Positions 11,153-23,827 of a stretch of DNA of 60,000 bases are shown piece after piece. A model generated the notes under the pieces. It was not told the DNA's origin, made no database searches, and saw nothing but the letters and a program-made list of their open reading frames with translations. The number at the start of each line of letters is the position of its first letter. Positions within the stretch are counted from its first letter, which is position 1. The stretch is from Tubulanus polymorphus. Its lineage: Eukaryota; Nemertea; Palaeonemertea; Tubulaniformes; Tubulanidae. The position numbers and the translations under genes were made by a program. The DNA lies in NCBI RefSeq assembly GCF_964204645.1, contig NC_134035.1, positions 7,442,501 to 7,502,500 of the forward strand. The letters are read 5' to 3'.

Positions 11153-14100
11153 CTCGATAAGGGCAACGCCAGTTACCAATATGACGAACGTGACTTTCAG
11201 TCGTTCGCTTAAAAGTCTGTACGTATCTAATCCTGTTTATATTCTATATGCTAAAAACTATGATAGCAAGAATGAATTTCAAAATCTGTTACTTAAGTGA
11301 TATCCGAGGAATATGCCGCCCGGTAAGGTTAGGAAGGTAATGCTCATTAGAGATTTGATACTTTTGTGTTTCAGAAGGGTGCATAAAATACCGACGTTGA
11401 CAAACATAACGGAGGACACGTTTAACCTAACGAATCTACTTACAGATGTGTAAGTAGTGAATCTTAATTTATCATCAAAGAATTAGGGCCGATATTGTCG
11501 ATCTATGAATGAATTCATTTTGCATTTCAAAAAAGAAATGAAAAGATCTGTGTAGTATTTTACGGGTAATACGTATTGTATATCCGGTTAGAAAGTCCCA
11601 GAATTAAATGATTTACACGTTCAACGCATTTCATAGTTTAACTTTCTTGTGTTATCGGTGGAATTCATAATCTATTTACTAACAACATAAAAAATTATGA
11701 CATCAGAAACTATATTATCTGATGTTGTATTTTGCTATCATTGTTTCCTTTTAACTCTGAAAAACGTGTTGAAATTCGATGTCGACTTATTCACCTTTCG
11801 TACAGGATTAAAGCATGTTTGGTATCTTTATTTTTCAGTGTTATCTCCGGCACAGGTATCACGACAATTCCCAATTTCTCAAATACGTCAGCTAAAATAA
11901 TGTAAGTTTACCTGTGCTAGGTAAATTCAAGTATGTAAATCATCTCAATATCATTATAATTTTCCTTATGCGTAATGTTAATGTTCGGTTGAATGAATAT
12001 TCCGGTGTTTCATTTTTTTTCATCGAAAGAGTTCTTGAAAACAATAAAATTCGTTTGACGTCAGATCATGAAATCTATCCGTGGCCGAAAACTCTCGAAG
12101 AACTGTAAGTTTCTTTCAATGCCTTCACATCAGAATAATTACCTATGCATCATCGCAGTCGTTTAATTGTAGGTAATAGGATTCCCATAGTCTCAAACGT
12201 CATAAACTTTTGCAAGCGCTGACCGTCACTTTTTTTTCTTATGATTGATATCATTGCTTGAAGATGGTTTGCCCTATCTTTTTATAGATCTTTGATTGGT
12301 AACGAACTATTTTGGTTACCACGCGATTTCCTTTCAAATACGAATATCCAAAGACTGTAAGTACCCCATCGTAAAGCTTTAGATACATTCATTCTCGCGT
12401 TCCACGTTCAATCAACCCTCCATAGGCTTGGCACTGAAATGAGCTTTCATCGGAGTATGTGACCGAATACGATATTCCCTCGTACCTGCATGTGCTGATG
12501 TATTCATTTATGTGAAATGTATCAAAGTTGAAAACTTGACAGTAGACTGATTATGTTATTCGTCAGTTCGTAGATTAAATGAAAGCCACGATATTTGACG
12601 GATTCGTTGTCGGACAGTTTCGGGATTTTTCTAAACCCCGTGTCCAGAGAATAAATGATTGTTTCTTTGAAGATTGGATTTATGAAATTGGGAGAATATA
12701 AATAGATACATGAATGGAAGTTTTTTCCTAAGTTCCTAACATTATTCTAATTTCCTATTCAGCGGTCTTGCGAGAAATAAGATATTGGCTTTTCCAGTCA
12801 TCAGAAACGCGCCTAAGCTTTGGTTTTTGTGAGTAGATATCCACGTCATCGTTATGCACATTACCGGTCTCAATTAGGCATTTTTGATAGCTTGGTTTAC
12901 CGGGAACACCGCCGACATTTATCATTAGATAAAAACTAAAGTAATTATTTTCTATTTACGTATTCCCATCCGTGGTAACGAATTCGTAGAAAAAGAAATG
13001 AGCAAAGAATAATTTCATTTTATTCATCTTTAGAAGGAATTTTTTTAAAATTTTTGTACCCTCCTTCAAAATGGTGTTTCATTAGGTATACCCCACAAAC
13101 CAAGCTATTACAAAAGGCACTACGTATTTCCAGCTCAAAAAGACGGTTGAAACGAGATATAATACCATGAAAACACTCAAATAGAATATGCATACGTATG
13201 GTAGATAACATACAAAAAGGGAAGAGCACATCGGGCAATTCGAGTGGAAACCCATTGGTCCAAAGATATATCATACGCGGTAACCTTTTCCTGAGAATTT
13301 TGTAATATAGTTTTCTTTCCTACAGAAATATTGAAGATAATCAAATATCCCATATTTCACGGCATCATATTGAGCATCTGATGGATGACAAGAGTCGATT
13401 GATGCATTTGTGAGTAGATACGTGGATCATGCGCAATACAAATTATGCAGCGATATTACCCGATTTCGTTTTTCAATAGCTGCGTTTACTCTTTTATTAT
13501 ATATTCCTTGAAGGAATCTGAGTAAAAATGCAATAGAATACATCCAACCCGGAATATTGAAACATATGAAATACCTGAAAATACTGTAAGTATTGACTAA
13601 AGTTTGGAGAAGAATATATTGCAGTTTCTTAGATACAAGTGCCCAGGAAGTAATCCGTATTTCCAAATAATCAGTAAATAATTTGCTTAATTGTCAACTA
13701 CGTGCGTATTTGATTCTATCTTTTGTTAGTTCATTTGTACATATTTAACTAACGAATCGTGTCTTTTGTTAAGGACTAATACGATTCATTTTTTCCTAAT
13801 TCAAATAGTGAACTTCAATACAACAAAATGTCCACACTACCCGAGGGAGTTATCGAAGGCTTACCAGAAGTTTTCCATTTGTAAGTACACACGATGCTTG
13901 GATTTAAACACAATAGAAATTCAATTAACAAAACATGAACAGTTTTTTTTGTGACAACCAGATTAAAGTAATATTCAGTAATCCGCTGCCGTAGGCGAGG
14001 CGCCGATCTTTATTTCTCAATATATCTATATTTTCAGAGATTTAAACGGAAATAAATTGAAAATATTAAAGCGACATGCTCTCACGAATTGCCCTAAGCT

Positions 14101-17100
14101 TTATCGACTGTTTTTGGGACGACAGGATCCACCAATGAAAGCTATTCATATCGACGCATTCTATAACATAGGCGAATTAACAGATTTGTGAGTCGTCTGT
14201 TTATCCTTTTCTGGGTTTGTTTGCACACGTTTTGTATCCTTGGGAAAGGTTCAATGACCAACTGCATCCATTGCCGATTCAGTCATTACAACGTGTCATA
14301 GGCCCTCTCTGGCCTCTGCCAAGAAACGCCGAAACTGCGAATTATGCTCTTACCGTTCTTCGAGGATTAAAAAACCCGTTTGTATGCGTAGGCCTACATC
14401 AATTGTACGATAGTTGGTATTGTAAGCGTCCTGAGGACATAAGAGATTTTCCGAATTTCCTCCACAGTATATGCGTGTACAATTATCCATTTTCCACCAC
14501 ACCACATTTTTGCGACTTTCAAATAAAAAAAAACACTAAGATTATTTCTGGATATAGCACTGGTGTCAATTTACATTTAAGCGTGATTCTAAACTTTGGA
14601 TTCTTTTTTTTAGAATTTTATCACAGAACGCACTTGTGTCGTTCCCTCACGTTGTGCTATCGCGACAGAACTATACCAATTTGAAGTTTATGTAAGTGTC
14701 TCCAATCATGCAAAGATAGATTAACCACAAAATCACTATGTACAGCTTGGTATCTTTCTCAATGGTACATGTTTTCTTGAATTTAGATTACTGAAATTCG
14801 TGTTCTTGATGGCTCCCCTGATTTTTTAAATGAAGCATCAATTCGAATCAGGATATTCATGCATTGCATTATTTACAGCCATCTTGATGACAATAAGATC
14901 TCCGATTATACGAGTTATGGACCCGAATCATTCACGGGCTCGATGGGAATGGCCTATATTTTCAGTCGGGCGAAATGGGAAATGTGGAAAACTACTCCAA
15001 ATATCGAAGACATGTAAGTTTCTTGGTAATCACTTAATCATCTTTCAAATAACTCTTTGAAATGGTTCCCTAAGAATTCCCTTTCAAGAACCATCTGATG
15101 ATGTTAAGGAGTTTTATAGGGGCTCTTAAAGAACCCCACAGAGATAGGTTCTTTAAACTTCGAGGAACCTTTCCCTCAGAGCTAAGCCTAAGAAACCTCG
15201 ATGGTTCTACGGTAGAACCCAGTGACCGAATCGATAGTCGAAACCGGCCAAGCCCATACGCCGTTTTCTGGAATATCAAACGAGAAACAAGAACCATGGT
15301 TTCGGGAATAACATGTTTGTTGCCGTGTTTTCGTGTGTCCGTGTTATTCCCTGTGTCGTTTGCGAATGGCTCGAACGCACAAAACGGGGAAACGCCGGTA
15401 ACATGTTTCTGTCTTCTGTTTCCTTGTTTCCATGTGTCACGTGCGGTAGGTTTTATTAGCCAGTGGCCTTAGATGTCTTGGCATCAAGTTGTACAACGAG
15501 CCGTAAACGTTTCTCATGAGAAAAACTTGGATTGCAGTTATTATCCTTGATTTGATTTTAGATGGCTGACAAGAAACGCGATTGACGCCGTTAAGCCGTC
15601 CGACTTTTGTGCGCTAAAACAACTGAAGATGTTAGACTTGAGATTCAACAACCTGAATACCCAAGAACGTCTGCCAAATGATGCGTTTCAGTGTCTCACG
15701 ACTTTGAAAATTCTGTACGTGCTCCAGTTCAAACATGATTATAGGCTAATATATAATAGAACATTACTTACATGCGTGACACAATATGAACTAATAATGA
15801 TTATTAAAAGTGGACAGCTCCGATGAATAGGAAATAATAGTGGTGATGGCCTTTAGGAAATACAGGTTTTTACCTTAGAAGACAACCCCCTTAAGAGCCA
15901 GTTCCACTCAAAGAATGTCTCATCTAGGCCCGGTTCCAGAGTTCGTGATTAAGATTTGACCCCACAGTTAAAACCTTGAATATGCAAAATGCAAAAAATT
16001 CTGTAAACTCGACCGCCGATCACACAACTATACTTCGATTTCCGATTTCAATATCAAACCCCCTGTTTCGCTTCCGGCAGGTGTGGTGGGTCTGTAAGGG
16101 ACACTCAATTGAAAAATCAAATGAAATTAATAACCAAATAGATAACAGGGACAATCCCTATTTTAAGATAAAAAAACCATGAATATGAATATGAATATGA
16201 ATATACGGTCACACGTCGACAGAACTGGACCCAGAACGGCTATTGTAATAGATAGAAATCATTATTTCGATGGTTTAAATTCAAATATTGGCTAGAGAAT
16301 AAGCAACCTTTGAACCTTCCCTCTTGACGTTAGTGGATCTCAAGGTATTGCGAATGTCGTTTTTCAGGCGGTTGGCGGGAAATGAACTTCTGGATGTCTT
16401 TCCCGGGTTGAAAAACGCATCAAACCTTCGAGCGATTGAAATTCTACATTTGGATGATAACCGACTGACCTTCATCGAGAGGGGATCATTCACCGAACAC
16501 GTGAATTTGAGAGAAATGTAATTTTTATCAAACTATTTTCACTAAATGATTGTTATTCCAAATTGAAAAATTGTTCTTTATAAATTCTTGTTGATCAGCT
16601 ACCACTGTTTGACCATCAGCTTTTATACAACAACACTAGCCTACTTGCTTTATGACTTTATCTCTACAAATATCAGCGACCAATAATTTCTTTACGAAAA
16701 GGAATTGTAAATGCAAAAGAATTAAATCTCTTCTTGGCTATTCTCCTTTATAACTAAATTACTTTATATTTCTTAGTGCATTAAATGGAAACGATATCGT
16801 TGTGATGGAAGACCAGTCATTTCCAAATTCCACTGTAAATCTGTAAGTTTCCCCCTTTCATTCCAACGTATCAAACCCAGTGAATTTGGTTATCTCAGAC
16901 CCTTCCTTTAGAGTCCAGTGTGGGCCTTCTAACTTCAAAACTCTTGTCCAACGTTTTATTTCACCATATGTTCCAATTTCTTTTACATCTCATTGTAAAT
17001 AGCTCCGTAAACGATATATGTATAAAGGCTCTGAAGAGATCACATCTAAACAGTTTCTAGCTAACCTGGTTTCGATGAGGCCACGAAGGCCATGTCTCAC

Positions 17101-17397
17101 TACATAAACGACTGGAGTACGTGACAGTGAAAGAATGTGCACTCAGTGTTTATGCAGCTCCTTGTTACACTATCTCATCAGCTACTGTATACCGATGAAC
17201 TACGACTATATTCGTAGTTTCTAGATGAAAATTAAAGTTTCATGTGTATATTTCAGGTTTGCTAACAATAACCGATTCCGTTTTACGCAGCCAGACGTGT
17301 TCCGATATCTCAACTCATTGGCAGTTCTTTTCCTTCATCAAAATGACATCGAATACGTTCCCGATCAAGCATTCGAGAAATGTTCATTCTCGCGACT
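11153..17397 (+). CDS. Large ECM/receptor gene: leucine-rich repeats, first block (16 exons)
   Basis: Exons read from splice sites and phase: 11153-11218, 11375-11449, 11839-11901, 12030-12104, 12288-12356, 12763-12828, 13326-13409, 13514-13585, 13809-13880, 14038-14187, 14614-14691, 14879-15013, 15562-15714, 16368-16517, 16777-16842, 17257-17397. Each is a multiple of three and phase 2 at both ends. Short ones carry one LRR (e.g. NLSKNAIEYIQPGILKHMKY), and those of 135-153 nt carry two. LRR solenoids bind proteins outside the cell; no ligand can be named. Introns are 65-850 bp. One-repeat exons with equal phases allow repeat gain or loss without frame damage. Confidence 0.8.
16179..16204. 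repeat. AATATG hexamer microsatellite
   Basis: About four tandem copies of ATGAAT/AATATG in an intron of the LRR gene. Confidence 0.8.
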
Positions 17398-17469
17398 GTA
17401 CGTAAACTGCTTTCATTTCTCAAAACCATTGACCTAGACAAATTGCTGGTAACCCGAAAGACCTCACAA

Positions 17470-17560
17470 GAAAGGCTGGATCCAAGAACATGTCTATCGC
17501 ACTTTTGAGCTCAAACGGCCACTTTTACTAAGTAGCCACTTAAGAACAATAAGCAATTAA
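17470..17560 (+). repeat. Left arm of an outer inverted repeat around the Polinton nest
   Basis: The stretch with AGAACATGTCTATCGCAC, TTGAGCTCAAACG and TAGTAGCCACTTAAGAACA-like blocks is the diverged reverse complement of 43795-43905. Both Polintons lie between the two arms. Confidence 0.6.
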
Positions 17561-17767
17561 CAATACCGGCTACTTTTCCAGTAGTATACATTTCAAAACA
17601 GTCACTCTGAAATAGTCTACCTTTCAATTCAGTTGGTTTTCTATAGTAACTGTTTGAAAGAGTCTACTACTGAAATGTGACCGTTTAAAAACACCTGGTT
17701 CTGATAATCCACGCTAGCAGTTAAGGTGACTTAATCACCGAATTATACACAGCGACTTTGTGATAGT

Positions 17768-17773
17768 AACTCC
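17768..17773. repeat. Left 6-bp target-site duplication (AACTCC) of Polinton 1
   Basis: AACTCC directly precedes the element's first bases AGTAATAGGGG and recurs at 34986-34991. Confidence 0.9.
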
Positions 17774-18178
17774 AGTAATAGGGGTAATGGGCTTTCATAC
17801 CAAAGGTCGAAAGGTCGAGCCCGAGAAATTTTCCAAAATGTTAAAATAACAACAATTTCTACTTGAATTAGTCGCGTACACTCCTAATTCAAGTAGAAAT
17901 TATTATTATTTTAACATTTGGAAAATTTATCAACCTCAACCTTTCGACCTTTGATATGAAAGCCCATTACCCCTATTACTCTTAAATGTTATTCATATAT
18001 ATATGAATAACATTTAAATCATTGAACTTCTAAAATCAATTTTAATAAAAAATATAGTATTAAAATGGAAGCAAATAAGTACTACTGCCCAACATGTAAT
18101 ATCGATATAGATAAATCCCAAAAAGCAAGACACAATAAAACTAGAACACATTTAGAGAATAAATTGAAATTAGAATAT
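17774..18178 (+). repeat. Left terminal inverted repeat of Polinton 1 (405 bp, palindromic tip)
   Basis: It matches 34581-34985 in reverse complement almost perfectly, with about one mismatch seen (near 18003). The first 207 bp (17774-17980) are themselves an imperfect palindrome with arms of about 97 bp around a TCGCGTACACTC centre. A second short perfect palindrome (AT-rich, 17984-18015) follows. The repeat runs 38 codons into polB. Confidence 0.9.
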
Positions 18179-21100
18179 GAAGATGATATATTAGAAAATA
18201 AATTAGAAGAATTAAAGGATGAAAAAGAAACATACAAATGTGATACATGTAATCAATCATTCAGTGATAAAAGATATTATAAAGAACATTTAAAATCTAT
18301 AAGTCATATTAGAAATAAGAATAATGATATTTTAGGTGAAGATTATTTTGATAATGATAACGATAAGAAACAGAAGACAATTAAAAGAATAAAAAATAAA
18401 TTAAACAATAAAAGACCATATATGGAAGATGTAAGAAATTATATTAATTCATTAGATAATAAAAAAGATATAGAGATAACCGAAGCATTTAAAAGTGATA
18501 TTGGTCCAGCAGCTATCGAGTTTAAATTTCATAAAGGTAAAACATTAGAAGAAAATAAAAAACATTTAGAAAATATGAAAGAAATAATAAAAATAATTAC
18601 AAACGTAGAATATCCTAAAATAAGTATATCTTCTAAAGTAAAGTTTATAAAATCTGAAGATAAACCAATATATAATATAAATTCTCATTCACAACATATT
18701 ATATCTAAACAACATATAGATGATAAATTAGATAAATGTTATAATGAAATAAAAACTAAAATAGAAGAGAAATATTTTGAAGGATCTGGTTTAATATTTG
18801 ATGAGATAATATTTATAACTTTACATGTTTATAACACAAAATATAATAAGTTAACTAAATCAAAACCAATTGATGAAAATAATTTATCATATTATAAAGA
18901 ACCCGATATTGAAGCATCAAGTTATATTAAACTACCATTTAAAACTAATGCTGTAATAAATATACAAAATGAAGATGATAAATGTTTTCTATGGGCTATA
19001 ATAAGTTGTTTACATCCAACAGAAGATATTACACATAGTTTTAGATTAACTCATTATAAACCATTTGAAAATAATTATAAGATAGATAAGTATCCTGTTA
19101 GAATTAAAAATATTCCAAAAATAGAAAGAGATAATAATATAAAGATAAATGTATTTGATTTAATTAAATTACCAAATACAAAAGGAAATAATATTAAACA
19201 TTATACATTAGAACCTTTATACCTATCAAAAGATTATGATTCAAATGATGTTATAGATATACTATATTATGAAAATCATTACATGTGGATTAAACAAATC
19301 GATTTATTTTTCAAATCAGAAAATGATCACCATAAAATATATCTATGTAGAAAATGTTTACATAGATTCAGTAATGAAAGTACATTATTAAATCATAAAC
19401 AACTATGTGATAATCATGATTATTGTAAATTAGTTTTACCAAATGAAAAGGATAAAATATTAGAATTCAAAAAATATGATTACAAAAATAAAGTACCATT
19501 TGTAATATATGGAGATTTTGAATCATTAAATAAAGAATTAACAGATAAAGATAGAAAAGATATATATTATAAAAGAAAGAAATTAAATTCTAATGAAAGT
19601 GATTATTCAGAAGACCCACCAAAAACAAATACAATTAAAAAGATTCATCAATCAGCTGCAGCTTTCGGGTTATATATTAAATCTAATTATCCAGAACTAA
19701 TCGAAAGTGAATATTATAATTATAGAAATGAAAATGTTATCAATCATTTTTGTGACTTATTAATTGAATATGAAATAAGATTTAGTAAATTATTGAATAC
19801 AAATATAGAAATTATTATGACAGAAGAAGATAAAGAAGAATTTGAGTTTGCAGATAAATGTTATTATTGTGAAAAGATATTTAATTATAAAGATAAAAAA
19901 GTAAGAGATCATGATCATTTGAATGGAAAGTTTAGAGGCGCTGCACATGAGAATTGTAACTTACAAGCTAAGAAAATTAACTTTGTACCAGTTATATTTC
20001 ATAATCTATCAGGATATGATGCACATTTATTTATCAAACAGCTATGTTATAAAATAGAAGAAATCAATAATGAAATAGAAATATTAAATTCAAATAGATC
20101 AAAAGATAAAATACCAACTTATAAATTTAGAATGTTAGCTAAAACATCTGAGAATTATATATCATTCCAATTTGGTTGTTTAAGATTTATAGATTCATAT
20201 AGATTTTTAAATAGTTCATTAGATAACTTATCAAAATCATTAGTTAATGATGAATTAAAGATATTAAAAGAATATTACCCAAATAATGATGATTTTCAAT
20301 TAATGAGATATAAAGGCGCAATTCCATATTCTTTCTATAAAAATCATAATGATTTTAACATAACTGAATTATTAAAAGAACAATTCTATGACGAATTAAA
20401 AAAATGAATATGTTAAAGATGAAGTTTATAATAGAACATTGAATATTTGGAATCATTTTGAAATTAAAAATCATGGACAATTAGTAGATTTATATTTAAA
20501 ATCAGATGTATTATTATTAACCGATATATTCGAAAGGTTTAGAGATGTAAACCTAAAATATTTTAACATTGATCCTTGTCATTGTTATTCATCACCAGGA
20601 TTAACATGGGATTGTGGATTAAAATTTACAGATATAAAAATGGATTTGTTAACAAATATAGATCAATTACTATTATTTGAAAAATCTATAAGAGGAGGTG
20701 TTTCAGGTGTATTGGGTGATAGATATTTCAATGTAAATGATAATCCTGGATATAAATTATTATACATAGATGCAAATAATCTTTATGGTTGGGCAATGAT
20801 GGAACCACAACCTTATGGGATGTTTGAAATAACTGAAGTTTTACAAATTGATAAATTTGATTGGAAGAAAAGAATCCTAGATATTGCAGATGATTCAGAT
20901 ACTGGTTACTTCTTTGTTGTAGATTTAGAATACCCTGAAAATATTAAATTCAAATCTAGAAATCTAGCATATTGTCCCGAACATAAAACTGTTAAACATG
21001 AAGAATTATCAAATTATCAAAAAAGAATTAAACCCGATAATCATATTCATACTGAAAAGTTAATGGTGACTCAAGAAGATAAATATAATTATGTAGTACA

Positions 21101-22094
21101 TTATAGAATGTTGAAGTTTTATTTGAATCAAGGAATGATTCTAAAAAAAGTACATAGATATATTTCATTCAGTCAATCTAAATGGTTAGAAAAATATATA
21201 GATTTTAATACTACACAGAGAACTAAATCTAAAACTGATTTTGAAAAAGATTTCTTCAAACTAATGAATAATGCATTCTATGGTAAGACTTGTGAAAATA
21301 TTAGAAATAGAAATGATATTGAGTTAGTTAGTAATGGTAAAAGAATTAGACATTTACAATCGTATCCGAAATTCATAGGTAATAGAATATTCGATGAAAA
21401 TTTAGCAGCAGTTAAATTAAAAAGAACTTCTATGAAGTTCAATAAACCTATTTATGTTGGAGCATCGGTTTTAGAAATTTCAAAATTACTAATGTATAAA
21501 TTTTACTATAACATATTACAACCCCATTTTGGAGAAAAACACATAGAAATTCTATACTTTGATACCGACAGTTACATATTAAAGATAAAAACTGATAACA
21601 TAACAGATGATTTAAAAACATTAAAACACCATTTTGATTTTAGTAATTATCCTAAAAATCATGAATTGTTTAGCAATGATAATAAAAAAGTTCCTGGGAA
21701 GTTTAAGGATGAATTAGGTGGTGAAGAAATGATAGAGTTCATTGGTATTAGATCTAAAATGTATTCATATAAAACCAAAACTCATGAAGCTAAAAAGTTA
21801 AAAGGAATAACCAAAAGCGTTGTTGAAAAGAATATTCATTTCAAAGATTACATCAATTGTATATTTAATGAAGAAGTTAGAAAACATAAAATGAAATGTT
21901 TAAGATCTGAAGATCATGAAATGTATATTGAAGAGATAGAGAAGATAAGTTTGAATCCATTTGATGATAAAAGATATATTTTAGATGATGGAATCCACAC
22001 AGTCGCCTATGGTTGCAATTTAGATGAATATATAAAATTCAAAAGAGAAGAAACAAAAGAAAATGAGATTATGAAAAGGATTCTAACGTGTTAA
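18065..22094 (+). pseudogene. polB: Polinton DNA polymerase B (protein-primed type), frameshifted
   Basis: The N-terminal part (18065-20407) has C2H2-like fingers at residues ~8-28 and ~60-82 and a Cys/His cluster near 430. The 3'-5' exonuclease follows: YGDFES (Exo I, ~480) and HNLSGYDAHLF (Exo II, ~646), with a CYYC...RDHDHLNGKFRGAAH endonuclease-VII-like zinc module between them (~598-630), and IDSYRFLNSSLDNL (~708). The polymerase half, in the next frame up to 22094, has DANNLYGWAM (motif A, ~20770), NNAFYG (motif B, ~21265) and YFDTDS (motif C, ~21556). The frames part at a TGA (20405-20407) after a six-A run; a one-base change there would account for it. The enzyme replicates the element. 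The start ATG lies within the terminal repeat. Confidence 0.9.
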
Positions 22095-22101
22095 TAAATT
22101 T

Positions 22102-22125
22102 CAATAAAAATTTGTATAATAAATG
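22102..22125 (+). promoter_or_regulatory. Putative virus-like start box of the 113-aa gene
   Basis: AATAAA and an ATAATAAATG box directly at the start codon, a variant of the recurring TAAATG signal, without a long T-tract. Confidence 0.35.
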
Positions 22126-22464
22126 GAGAGTAAACAAGTACACAGTGAATTCTTAGATAGAATTAAAGATACTTCAAGCGTTAAATCTGTAGATTATAAA
22201 TTCAAAAAGTTAACAGAATTAACAATTCACAAGAAATATTTAATTACTAACATTGAAACAATTACTAATAAATATGGAGATAAATTAGTAATTCATTTAG
22301 AATATGAAGGATTAAAAGGAAATATATATAAATTCAGAACTTATTTACCAGATAGATTTCATAGATTATCAAGTGAAGATCTAGAAGAATTATGTTCTGG
22401 AGATTTCTATTTCGTATATAAAGGTAAGAATGAAAAAGGGCACCACGATATTGATTTCGAATAA
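22123..22464 (+). CDS. Conserved small Polinton protein, possible OB-fold nucleic-acid binder
   Basis: 113 codons. The pattern LTELTIHKKYLITNIETI, TNKYGDKLVIHLEYEG, FRTYLPDRFHRL and DFYFVYKGKN resembles small proteins often found next to Polinton polymerases. The alternating strands with a TKYG turn suggest an OB fold and thus single-strand DNA binding, which is inference. No membrane segment. It lies 28 bp after polB and 17 bp before the candidate penton. A broken copy exists at 35898-36231 in the second element, which supports it as a genuine family gene. Confidence 0.7.
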   Translation: MESKQVHSEFLDRIKDTSSVKSVDYKFKKLTELTIHKKYLITNIETITNKYGDKLVIHLEYEGLKGNIYKFRTYLPDRFHRLSSEDLEELCSGDFYFVYKGKNEKGHHDIDFE

Positions 22465-22481
22465 GAAAATATGTAAAATAA

Positions 22482-23240
22482 ATGGCGGAATTAAAAGAAT
22501 ACAGAATATTTGTAGATTCTAGAAAACTTACAAATTATAAATCTCATAATTTACTAATACAATTAGATAGAGAATTCAAGAATTGTGTTGATTTAAAATT
22601 AGTAAATATAAGTTTATGTAATTCTTTTTACAATATATCGAATAAAACTATTGAACATAATACTTTTTTAATTCATATTAGAAATATAAATAAATGGTTT
22701 CATCTATTTCTAAGACCAGGATTATATAATTTAGAAACATTATCTCAAGAAATTAATCGTAGAGCACGGTTGAAAATTAGAAAAGATGATAAATTTTTAA
22801 TAAGATTTATAAAAAGTGATAGCTCAAATAGAATTAAAATAAAGGTATTTGATGAAAGTCAACATGCATTTATGGTAAAAAAACCTATAGCTAAATTGCT
22901 AGGAATTGAACCAGATGTTGTTACAGTAAACGTAGAAGGTATTTCAAATATAATACCTTTTACACATTTTTATATTTATTGCAATTTAATTGACCCAACA
23001 AAAACATTTGAAGCAACTAACGATACAACATGTAATTCTAGTATATTAAATATTTTACCATTAAAAAATGTTAAAGAATTTGGAACGCAAATAAATTATA
23101 ATTTAACAGAATGTGATTTCAAACCATGCATTCCTCGTTTTAATAATTTTAGATTAGAAATTAGAAATCATAATGGATACTTAATTGATTTGAATAACTT
23201 TCCTGTAATTTATGAATTAGTTATAAGATGTAAAGAGTAA
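22482..23240 (+). CDS. Candidate Polinton penton (minor capsid) protein
   Basis: 252 codons, rich in beta-strand patterns. It opens with KEYRIFVDSRKLTNYKSHNL, then FHLFLRPGLYNLETLSQEIN, an element typical of Polinton minor capsid proteins. IAKLLGIEPD, a FTHFYIYCNLID strand and a closing NGYLIDLNNFPVIYELVIR strand follow. Length and pattern suit the single-jelly-roll penton that occupies capsid vertices. Position upstream of the membrane-type genes and the MCP fits a morphogenesis block. A truncated copy is at 36249-36636. Assignment rests on pattern memory, not alignment. Confidence 0.65.
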   Translation: MAELKEYRIFVDSRKLTNYKSHNLLIQLDREFKNCVDLKLVNISLCNSFYNISNKTIEHNTFLIHIRNINKWFHLFLRPGLYNLETLSQEINRRARLKIRKDDKFLIRFIKSDSSNRIKIKVFDESQHAFMVKKPIAKLLGIEPDVVTVNVEGISNIIPFTHFYIYCNLIDPTKTFEATNDTTCNSSILNILPLKNVKEFGTQINYNLTECDFKPCIPRFNNFRLEIRNHNGYLIDLNNFPVIYELVIRCKE

Positions 23241-23260
23241 TTTTTTTCACTATATAAATG
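23241..23260 (+). promoter_or_regulatory. T-tract plus TAAATG start box
   Basis: TTTTTTTCACTATATAAATG: seven T, then TATAAATG whose ATG is the start codon of the 23258 gene. Confidence 0.5.
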
Positions 23261-23599
23261 AATATAACTGTTGGACCGAGTATATGTTTTGGGTTTGATT
23301 TTAAACATGGTAAAGAAATGAGAATTAAACTAAATGATGTAATTACTGATATAAAAAGTAAATCATTTAACAATGCATCAATGATTGATTAAGAAAAGTA
23401 TAATATAGAAAAAGTAATTGATTTAATTAAATCACCTTTAGAATATTATGAATTAAATGAAGATGGAATTATTGAAGATATTAAAAACATATTATCCAAA
23501 ATATATGATAATCATAAAACTAGTAATAAAATAAATGTTGAATTAATCATAAATAAGTTAACTAAATATTTTGAAGATAGTAATTTTTTTGATAAATAA
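23258..23599 (+). pseudogene. Small Polinton gene interrupted by a TAA codon
   Basis: The frame opens with MNITVGPSICFGFDFKHGK and would span 113 codons to a TAA at 23597-23599, abutting the next ATG. An in-frame TAA at 23390-23392 (codon 45) interrupts it. The start box and the tight spacing on both sides indicate a former full-length gene. The product is not recognised; its second half is charged and probably helical. Readthrough or reassigned TAA is unlikely because TAA ends intact neighbours. Confidence 0.65.
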
Positions 23600-23602
23600 A
23601 TG
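23584..23602 (+). promoter_or_regulatory. T-tract plus TAAATG start box
   Basis: A T-run, GATAAA and TAAATG; the ATG starts the 23600 gene and the box overlaps the end of the previous frame. Confidence 0.5.
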
Positions 23603-23821
23603 AGTGATAATAAGTGGATAATAACTGGATTATATAATGGCGCATTACTATCAGTTGGAACTGTTGGTTATTCAATGGTATTAAAAAAAGTATTCAAAAT
23701 GGGAAGTGTTGATGTTGATAGATTTGATATAAATGATATTTTAAAGTTAACATTAGCAGTTACTTTATCTAATTTAACTATTGATTATTTGGAAAAACAA
23801 AAATATATTCCTCCCATATAA
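23600..23821 (+). CDS. Small Polinton membrane-associated protein
   Basis: 73 codons. WIITGLYNGALLSVGTVGYS and a second apolar stretch (LKLTLAVTLSNLTIDYL) flank a basic/acidic middle, giving one or two membrane helices. The layout and the closing QKYIPP tail resemble short proteins that accompany Polinton capsid genes. No enzymatic motif. It starts directly after the stop of the preceding frame. A virion or assembly-membrane role is inference. Confidence 0.6.
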   Translation: MSDNKWIITGLYNGALLSVGTVGYSMVLKKVFKMGSVDVDRFDINDILKLTLAVTLSNLTIDYLEKQKYIPPI

Positions 23822-23827
23822 ATGCAT

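Noticed and set aside
14217-14684. 155-codon frame
   Set aside because: It starts in an intron and overlaps the LRR exon 14614-14691 out of phase with the gene.
15060-15475. Overlapping frames on both strands (15070-15297 minus, 15098-15472 plus)
   Set aside because: They lie in an LRR intron containing local palindromes such as GGTTCTACGGTAGAACC; no protein similarity is seen.
20397-20440. Programmed frameshift to join the two halves of the polymerase
   Set aside because: The site is a plain A-run, four other genes of the element are also broken, and Polinton polymerases are normally single frames. Mutation or read error is simpler.
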